Assembly (NCBI RefSeq): GCF_048771995.1
Contig: NC_133050.1
Location: 756,501-820,500 of the forward strand
Reading direction: 5' to 3'
Source: Taeniopygia guttata
Taxonomy: Eukaryota > Chordata > Aves > Passeriformes > Estrildidae
DNA: 64,000 nt
Below are positions 57,064 through 64,000 of this stretch, in pieces. Under the pieces are notes generated by a model. The model saw only the letters and a program-made list of their open reading frames with translations. It was not told where the DNA came from and made no database searches. How positions within the stretch are numbered: the first letter of the stretch is position 1; the number at the start of each line of letters is the position of its first letter. A program made the position numbers and the translations under genes.

Positions 57064-57765
57064 TGTGGGAACTCAAAATGTCCCTCAGACATTTTTGGAG
57101 GTTCCAGGTCCAGGTCAGAAGCATTTGAGACCCTGGCAGGCAGCTGGAAACAGCTGTGATTTTGAGTTTGAGCCATGGAATGATTTACCAACTTTGCAGG
57201 TGAAACAAGAAGTCACAAAAGTTTAGATATTATAGTAGAAGTAGTTACAAAGTAGAGGGAAGAATTTTTGCGTGCTGTACAGAGGCGTTATAACACCTGT
57301 ACAGGGGGATTTCTGTTTTGTACACGGGGGTCAGAAGTTTTAAGATGGAGGGATCTAGACCTGTCCTGTCCTCCCTCTTTCTTCTTCCTTACCTCCATGT
57401 TTTTGGTGATGTTGGCACTCACAGATTGGTGTAGAGCAGAAAAGCACCATTTAATATAGGAAGTAGGTATTGGGGAAAAACTGCAAACATGTAACACGTA
57501 ATGTACCATTTAAAAGATAGCAGCAGCCCCGGGCTGGGGGAGAGAAGTCAGGGGACAGAGAGCATGTCAGGGTGTGTGTGTGCCTCTGCCTGAGCTGCTG
57601 AGCAAACCGCAGCAGCCCGAGAAGAAAATCTTTTAGATAACTTGCAATAAACTACCTTGAGACCGAACAACAAGAGACTGCTGAGCCTTTCTTCGGAAGC
57701 ACAGCTTGGAGGAGAGATTTTTCCACCACACGAAGCCACCCCGTGACCTAGGGTGGTCTTCAACA
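57064..57765 (+). mobile_element. ERV-B 3' LTR
   Basis: Starts TGTGGGAACTC and ends CTTCAACA, 702 bp. AATAAA at 57646-57651. By eye the first ~190 bp differ from the 5' LTR at roughly 14-15 sites, so the insertion is old. Confidence 0.85.
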
Positions 57766-58439
57766 GTGATGGATAACTCCTAACCTTATGTGGACATGTA
57801 ACTCTACCAGTGTGTTGCTTATACACAGTCGCTAAATGTGTATTACAATTTACCCATTTCCATAAAACCCACCCCAAGTTCCCAGGTTCAGTCCTTGCAT
57901 TTTCTATAACTGCATTCTTGAGCCAGATGTCTTCTACACTTCCAACCGTCCTTGCTGGAAAAGCAGCTCCTGCATGCTTTGTTCCTGTGTTAAAAGTTCA
58001 CAGGCACTATAAAAATAGAATTAACCCTGTTGGTATCGAGGCCAAGCCTTTGTGTGGCCAGGCAGGGGCAGGCAGGAGGCAGAGCTGCCAGCAAAGGAAG
58101 GGGCCAGCGAGGTGGGGCAGCCGGGGGATGACGACAGCCTGAAGGGACAGAGGCGCAGGGCAGGGACACCGTGGGACAGCCTGGGCTGCCGAGGGCACAG
58201 GGATGTGCAGCAGCTGCAAGGCCCTGACAGAGCCAACCTGTGCAGCACTTTGGCCATGGCTGCTGGCCCTGGGCCTGAGGCCACGAGGGCACAAGTGACC
58301 CTTGCAGCCCTGGGGCCTCATTGCCTCCTTGTCCCTGCTCAGCAGCCTGGCAGGGGCCGCCCCATGGTCCTGCCCTTGGCATGGCACATCCCCACATCCC
58401 AGTGCCCATCCCGGGAAGAGCCCTGAGCAATGAGGGAGG
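57766..58439. other. No recognisable feature
   Basis: No target duplication of the ERV-B left flank is seen. GC-rich receptor-flank-like DNA begins near 58030. Confidence 0.4.
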
Positions 58440-58960
58440 GACAGGATCTGCCTTGCCAGGGGCTGAGGCTCAAGCCTGGGCCCTTTGCATTCCTGAAACA
58501 CATCCAGGTTTGGTCAGCAGTAGAGAAAGCTTTCCCTTGCTTGTCCTCATCTGTCATCAGTGCCTCCAGTGTTCTGCTCAAACTGGAACCTGGGGACACT
58601 TTCACATGACTTGTGTCCTTTGGTGGGACCCATTTAAATTAAAGAAAGTTTGGACTTTGAAATTGACTTGGAGTTCTTGAGAAGTTCTTTGAGCACAGTC
58701 TGAGGGACTGGGTCTGATGCAAACAGCACCACAGCCCCAGAGGGTCATTAAAGTCCTTGTGCTGTGTCTGTGCTGCTGAGCTGGGCCGGGCTCCTGGCCC
58801 AGAGGCAGCTCCTGGCAAGGGCAGTGCTGCACAGAGACAGCTCTGGCCAGGAGCAGCTCCTGTGCACAGCCCAGCAGGGCTGGGGCACTGCCAGGGCATC
58901 CCAGAGACACGAGCAGGGCACAGACAGGGCTCACAGGGGCTCAGCACCGGCAGGGGCTGT
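58440..58960 (+). repeat. Low-copy duplication, copy B of 12540-13200
   Basis: Shares GTCATTAAAGTCCTTGTGCT and the sequence after it with the copy upstream of the receptor. No receptor ORF follows here. Confidence 0.7.
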
Positions 58961-58964
58961 GGGA

Positions 58965-59650
58965 TGTCCCAGAGCGGGCTGTGTCACAGCAGCACCTCTG
59001 TGGCTGTGTCACAGAGGCACAGAGCAGCTGTGATGTCAGAAAGGGGCTCTGTGACAACACAGAGTGGGTTCTGAGAGGTCACAGATTGGGCTATGACATC
59101 ACAGAGTGTGTTGTGTGAGGTCATTGAGCAGCTGTGGCATGATAGAGGGGACTGTGTGACATCACAGAGCAGGCTGTGACATCATGGCATGGCTATATGA
59201 CATCATAGAGCAGGCTCTGAGGTCAAAGTGTATGCTGTGACATTACAGAGTGGCACTATGACATCACAGGGAGGGTTTTGTGACATCATTGAGGGGGTTG
59301 TGAAACCACAGAGCTGGCTGTGATATCGCAGAGTAGGGTGTGAGGCCATAGAGCAGATTTTACCATCATAGAGAGTGGCTCTGTGGCATCAGAGAGAGGG
59401 TTGTGAGATCACCAGGTGGCTGTGTAACATCACAGGGACAGTGTAGCATCACAGAACAGACTGTGACAGCACAGGATGACATTGTGACATCACGGTTTTC
59501 TGTGACATCACAGCACTGCTGTATGGCATCAGAGGGTGAAATCACAGAGATGGCTGTGTGACATCACAGGGACAGTGAGACGTCACAGAGATGGCTGTGT
59601 GACATCACAGGCCAGGTGTGTGACTTCACTGGGGCTGTGTGATGTCACTG
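58965..59650 (+). repeat. GTGACATCACAGAG minisatellite (CRE-half-like)
   Basis: Roughly 20-35 bp units with the core TGTGACATCACAGAG over about 680 bp. TGACATCA is one base from the CRE palindrome TGACGTCA and is repeated many times. Confidence 0.85.
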
Positions 59651-60174
59651 GGGAGGTCACTCTGCCCCAGCCCCCTCCCACTTTCCCCCAGAGAAGTCCA
59701 ACACTGCTCATGCACAGTGGGGTCCCCTGTCCCCCCGGGTCCCCCTGCCCCCAGCGCCGCAGCCTCCCCCAGAGGATGTTCCACGAGATCGACCCCAGAC
59801 CCTGACATGGGGACGGGGTCTGGGGCCATGGGGGGTGGGACAGGGGGACAGGGAACCCCCGGCAGTGTCCCCATGTCCCCCAGGGCCAGAGCCTGGGCCA
59901 GGGCTCCTTCACCCTGTTACCAACGAGGCCTTGAGAGCGCTGAAAAAATCCCTGGCAAGGGAACAGCAAAAACCAGATTTAATATTAAGCAACAGCACCA
60001 CAAAGAGGCACTCTGCTCCTGGCTGGACACTTCAGGCACACCAAGGAAACAAAGCAACAACAAAACTTAACAGAATCCAGGCAATCAAATCAGAAATGAA
60101 CTGGGGACTGTCCCTGTGTGTGTGTGAGACAAGGACAGTGAGGGCAAGGATAAAAGGAATAAAGTGATAAAAGC
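59651..60174. other. No confident feature
   Basis: A pyrimidine-rich TTTCCCCCAG at about 59689 precedes a short open stretch ending TGA at 59805, but there is no recognisable protein. The rest is A-rich unassigned DNA. Confidence 0.35.
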
Positions 60175-60425
60175 TTAACATAGCTCGAACCTAACAGGAC
60201 TTAACTTCTCCCTTAACCTTAACTTCTACCTTCAACCTCACCATTTAGCAATGGACAGAGCTTAACAGTATTTAACCTAACTTATAACCTATAACTTTGC
60301 AATTTAACAGCAAAATAGCATTTAACAGTATTTAACTCAGCTTATAACTCATATTAAGCATAACAACTTAGAAAAATAACAACTCTTAGCAGCATTTAAC
60401 TTAGCTTAGGCCTCATGATTTAACC
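60175..60425 (+). repeat. AT-rich TTAACTTAACC-like degenerate repeat
   Basis: Words such as TTAACAGTATTTAAC, CTTAACTT and CTTATAAC recur every 15-30 bp. It is not the TTAGGG telomere repeat. Confidence 0.65.
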
Positions 60426-61084
60426 TTACTCACAGTCCTGACTGGCTCAGCTATGCAAGGCACTCAGAGCCCTCAGAGAGCAGCATTTCTGCCACATTTC
60501 CCCAGCACAGGCACTCCTGTGTGCACACAGACACAGAGAGTCAGTGCAAGGCACCTGTGAGAAATTCCCCTGAGGGCAGGGAAATGCTCCCTGCGGATGC
60601 TTTGGCATCCCCTCAGTGGGGAAGGGTTGAGCCTGGAGGAGTGGGGGGATCGGCCCAGGCTCCCTTGTTGTTCGGGATCCCCCCGAGTGCAGCAAACGGG
60701 AGAGTTCTTGGCTCGGAGAGGCCCCACCCAGAGGGAGTCGCTGGCCAGGAGAGCCCCAAGGTCTCCTTTTGGAGCGCTGTTTGTAGGGCCCCAAGAGAGG
60801 GGCTTCAGTCCCAGCCATGTTTCACCCTGGCCGCACTTGGCATCAGCAGCTTTCTTTGGCAGGGTTAGAATAAGGATGTTGTGCCACTGAGGGAACACAA
60901 ACAGTTCCCAGGGCTGCTCCTGAAGCACCCAGGAGATGGTTGGGCAGCAGCAGTGCATGGAGCAGAGCGTGTTTGTGATGAGCTCCAGAGGAGCTGAGCC
61001 CAGGGGCTGCTGGCCAAGGCTGAGGCCCAGCGAGCATTTCTCATCTGGCAGGGCGGCCTGAGAAAGGGAGGGAGGAATGCACCA
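60426..61084. other. No recognisable feature
   Basis: Unassigned DNA between two repeat arrays. Confidence 0.4.
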
Positions 61085-61415
61085 GCACAGGAACCATGGA
61101 ACCAAGGGACCATTGTGACACTGTGGGGCCTGTGAGACCAAGGGACCATTGTGACACTGTGGGGTCCTGTGAGACCAAGGGACCACTGTGACACTGTGGG
61201 GCCCTGTGAGACCAAGAGACCATTGTGACACTGTGGGGCACCATGGAACCAAGGGACCGCTGTGATACTGTGGGGCCCTGTGAGACCAAGGGACCATTGT
61301 GACACTGTGGGGCACCATGGAACCAAGGGACCATTGTGACACTGTGGGGCACCATAAAACCAAGGGACCATTGTGACACTGTGGGGCACGATAAAACCAA
61401 GGGAACATGGAGCAG
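61085..61415 (+). repeat. ~36-38-bp minisatellite (copy 4), most regular array
   Basis: About nine units of ACCATTGTGACACTGTGGGG plus GCACCATGGAACCAAGGG or GCCCTGTGAGACCAAGGG alternatives. It ends in GGGAACATGGAGCAGGTCTG, the joint to the satellite. Confidence 0.9.
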
Positions 61416-62019
61416 GTCTGGCTGGTTTGGCCTCCCGGGCACAACCTGACTGGTCCAGCTGACCTGGGCATGTGGAGGGTCTCTTCTCATCTGCTGCTGG
61501 AACAATGGGGCTCTGGGCTTTCCTTCCTATGGAAAAGAACTGCCCTTCTCCGCCAAATGCCCATGGCCAAATTTGGGTTCCACCTCCAAATTTTCTTATA
61601 TCCAGGGATTGTTCCCTTAGGAATATTGCCAGGAAAAGTCTGGCTGGCAATGATTTCATGAGTGTCACCTCCCATCTCTCCCCAAAAACTGTAGAAGGCT
61701 CCATGCTTTCCTTCCTATGGGAAAGAACTGTCCTGCTTCTCCAGGTGCCCATGGGTGAAACTGGGATTCTGTCTCCAAAATTCCCTATATCCAAAGAGTG
61801 TCCCCAGACAAAATTTGCCATTCCTAACAAGTCTGGCTGGCCTTGGCCTAGTGAGGCTCTCACCTGCCTTCCAAGAACTGGGGCTCTGGGCTTTCCTTCC
61901 TTTGGAAAATAACTCTCCTTCTTATACCGGTGCCAATGGCCACAGTTGGGATTTCACCTCCAACACTGCCTGTTGTGACAGACCAGAGGAGATTGTTGGC
62001 TGGAAACATTTTGTGTGTG
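61416..62019 (+). repeat. ~187-bp satellite, three units (copy 4)
   Basis: GCTTTCCTTCC landmarks at about 61517, 61705 and 61890 (periods 188 and 185). Confidence 0.85.
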
Positions 62020-62025
62020 GGGGAG

Positions 62026-62321
62026 TGTTGCCCTGATTCTTAGGATTTTCTAAAGCCTTCTGATTTTACATTCTTGTAGAGAACTTTCTCACACAACCTT
62101 CTGTAAACAATCTATTGTTTTGCATTCCTCCATAGAGGTGGAGAAACTTGATGTGCTAGTAGCTTGTCCAATGTCATTGGAGAGGTGGCACATACATGCA
62201 CTCTCCAATCCACTGTCACCTTCGGAAAAGTATAAATGCTGGAGTAAGAAAATAAACGCTCTCATTTTCAGTTTACAATAGCAGCAGCTTGCGTTGTGCT
62301 TTCATGTGACCTATAGCAACA
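62026..62321 (+). mobile_element. Solo LTR (ERVK-like) with perfect 6-bp target duplication
   Basis: Starts TGTTGCCCTG, ends ATAGCAACA, 296 bp. AGTATAAATG near 62229 (TATA) and AAAATAAACG near 62249 (polyadenylation) are well placed. GGGGAG lies on both sides (62020-62025 and 62322-62327). Confidence 0.85.
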
Positions 62322-62417
62322 GGGGAGGAAGGGGTAGGTCCAGCCTTGCCCTACCCTGGAACCCCAGCCCTGCCCTGCCCTGGAACACCAATCCCCCCAG
62401 AGCCTCTATCCCGATGC
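62322..62417. other. Short GC-rich spacer
   Basis: Two tandem-like CCAGCCCTGCCCTGCCCTGG phrases; no gene. Confidence 0.4.
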
Positions 62418-63999
62418 AGCTGGTCTAGTGAAGAGATGTCCTTAGACATGGCCATTTAAACAGGAGAGATGGAAACACCTGAAGGAAGAGGGAGAGGAAA
62501 GAATAAACAGAATATCGGTGATGCAAGAAGGCAAGATCAGTATTTCTTCTCCTGCCATCAGTAAACTTCCAGGAAATTCCTGTTCCTGCTGGAAAAACTT
62601 TGCCATTTCTGAAAAGTTTTCAAGTGACCCAGATAATAGGAATGTCCTTGTATAACATGAAATGTACAAGTATTAAAACCTCTGCCCCTTTCCAGGCAGA
62701 CATCAGCTGTGTGCCCATGACCAGGCAGTGCCACTTGGGCCCTGAGGTGCCGAGCTGGGATTGGATCTGTCAGAGAGGAGCTGAGGGAGAGCAGAGCACC
62801 TTGCAAGCTGCAGGTCCCTGCCAGCCCCGCAGGGCTCCTGTGCCATCAACATCTGCTCTGCTCCAGTCTGAAACAGGGCCCAGCACGGTGCTGGGGCCAT
62901 CAGAGAGCTGAGGTGTGTGCTGGAATTCCATGCCCTCCCCATGGCACAGCAGCCCTGCATTTCCCTGCTCCTGCCTTGGTCTCCAGCACAGCCATGGAGG
63001 CTCTTTGGGCTCCTGAGTGTTCCTGCAGCCGCCAAGGGCAGCTGAGCTCTGCCTTTGGCACAGTCAGCCCTGGCCAACGCAGGCCATGCTCAGCAATTCC
63101 TTGTCTGTGCCCGGCCTTGCTGCCAGCCCCGGCAGCGGCTGCGTGGCCCCTTTGTGGCCCTGTGCTGGCCCAGCCATGGTGCCACAGCCCCTGTGCAGCC
63201 CAGCCCAGGACAGGAGCATTGCGGCTGGGAATGGCCCCTGTGCCGTGGGGCCCTGGGCAGCCTTGGGGCTCTGTGCCCCATGGTCTCCCTGCTGGGCAGC
63301 CTCTGCCAGCTCCTGCAGAGCCCGTGGCACCTGTGGGGCTGCACAGACAGCCCTGCCCCGGGCTCTGCTGGTGTCTGGGCCAGCAGAGAGGCCGGCCAGG
63401 GCTGGCCATGGCCGGGAACAGGCCCTGAGCCCCGCAGGAGGATGGAGCTGGGCCACAGCCAAACTCAGCCCAGGGCAGAGCTGGGCTCAGCAGCCAGGGC
63501 TGCCAAGGGCTGGCACAGACAGAGGCTGGCGCTGACAAATGTCCTGGGCCCCTCCCTGCTCTGTCCATGCCGCCAAGGGCACAGAGCAGCCTCCTCTCTT
63601 GGGCTCTTGCCTGTTTTCAATGCCTTGCCCAGGCGCTGGCCCTGCCCCACAAGGCCTGGGCTGAGTCCTGCCCCTGCCCGCTCAGCCAGGCTGAGATGGA
63701 CACTGATGGTTTCTGTGCCAGGCTCTCCCAGCCCAGCCCAGCTCCCTGCAAGCTCTGCCAGCTGCCCTGAGCTCTGGGCAGCACCAAGGGCCTCTCCCCA
63801 GCACAGCCCAGCCGGCTCTGGCCCCACAGCTCTGCTCAGGCCCGGCTGCTCTGGGCACTGCCCCATGGCCTCAGCCCCTGCCAAGGGCACAGCAGCAGCT
63901 GCAGCTCAGCCAGGACTCAGCCCCACCATGGGGGAAGGGGCTTGGCCAAGGCCAAAGGAGCTCCCTGGGTGCCCTGCTCCCCTCTGGCTGAGGTGCTGA
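62418..63999 (-). repeat. Inverted duplication, right arm (left arm 18260-19505)
   Basis: Reverse complement of the left arm, except for about 350 bp (roughly 63137-63490) that the left arm lacks. It continues past the window end. No coding content. Confidence 0.8.
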
Positions 64000-64000
64000 G

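Larger units (their letters stand above)
47494..57765 (+). mobile_element. ERV-B: near full-length provirus with all gene regions
   Basis: 5' LTR, tRNA-Asn primer site, gag, dUTPase/protease, RT-RNase H, integrase, env and 3' LTR in standard order over 10.3 kb. Gag and pol are betaretrovirus-like; env has the CX6CC transmembrane type seen in alpha- and gammaretroviruses. Every gene carries at least one stop or frameshift. A foreign solo LTR lies in env. No clear target duplication at the outer edges. Confidence 0.9.

Noticed and set aside
59689..59805. Possible terminal exon after TTTCCCCCAG
   Set aside because: Short, no recognisable protein, no partner exon.
60175..60425. Possible interstitial telomere repeat (TTAACC words)
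   Set aside because: The words are not TTAGGG/CCCTAA and spacing is irregular.
60473..61863. Two 332-residue minus-strand ORFs
   Set aside because: They run through the 38-bp minisatellite and 190-bp satellite; their repeating peptides simply mirror the tandem repeat.

Overview
This window looks like a repeat-rich, fast-evolving stretch of a bird nuclear genome, most likely a songbird. The evidence is CR1 LINE tails, avian-type LTRs, an OR14-like olfactory receptor, passerine-style C2H2 zinc-finger genes, and an MHC class I pseudogene with bird-type exons. Species and chromosome cannot be read from the sequence. The songbird call rests partly on my memory of these repeat families.

Layout. 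0-8.6 kb: a zinc-finger gene (3.5-4.6 kb) preceded by an LTR, then a CR1 tail, an RFX-box-like minisatellite and several LTRs. One LTR (5866-6488) is followed by a 49-nt tRNA-Asn copy. 8.6-22.3 kb: an intact olfactory receptor (14853-15785) inside low-copy duplicated DNA, flanked by inverted blocks of a composite minisatellite/190-bp satellite. 22.3-27.1 kb: an internally deleted provirus (LTR-gag-pro-env-LTR; ERV-C). 27.1-34 kb: tandem arrays around an MHC class I pseudogene (minus strand) and an orphan zinc-finger 5' region. 34-36.1 kb: a second zinc-finger gene with nine fingers that has lost its ancestral start codon and intron. 37-39 kb: an LTR, then an unrecognised 277-residue minus-strand ORF beside a CRE/GC-box promoter. 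40.4-43.7 kb: an LTR-PBS-gag fragment of a tRNA-Lys-primed retrovirus (ERV-D) that ends abruptly in olfactory-amplicon-like repeat. 44-47.4 kb: duplicated DNA, a decayed minus-strand pol fragment and one MROH-like exon. 47.5-57.8 kb: a near full-length provirus (ERV-B) with gag, dUTPase/protease, RT/RNase H, integrase and env. It is broken by stops and frameshifts, and a 539-bp solo LTR sits in env between perfect 6-bp target duplications. 57.8-64 kb: duplicated olfactory-region DNA, minisatellites, a third composite satellite block, a solo LTR with a perfect target duplication, and an inverted copy of the 18.3-19.5 kb segment.

The only coding genes that look able to work are the olfactory receptor, zinc-finger gene 1, probably zinc-finger gene 2, and possibly the 277-residue ORF. 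All retroviral genes are disrupted. Duplication, inversion, retroviral insertion and minisatellite growth explain most of the layout. Coordinates of repeats and LTR edges were set by eye and may be off by some bases.
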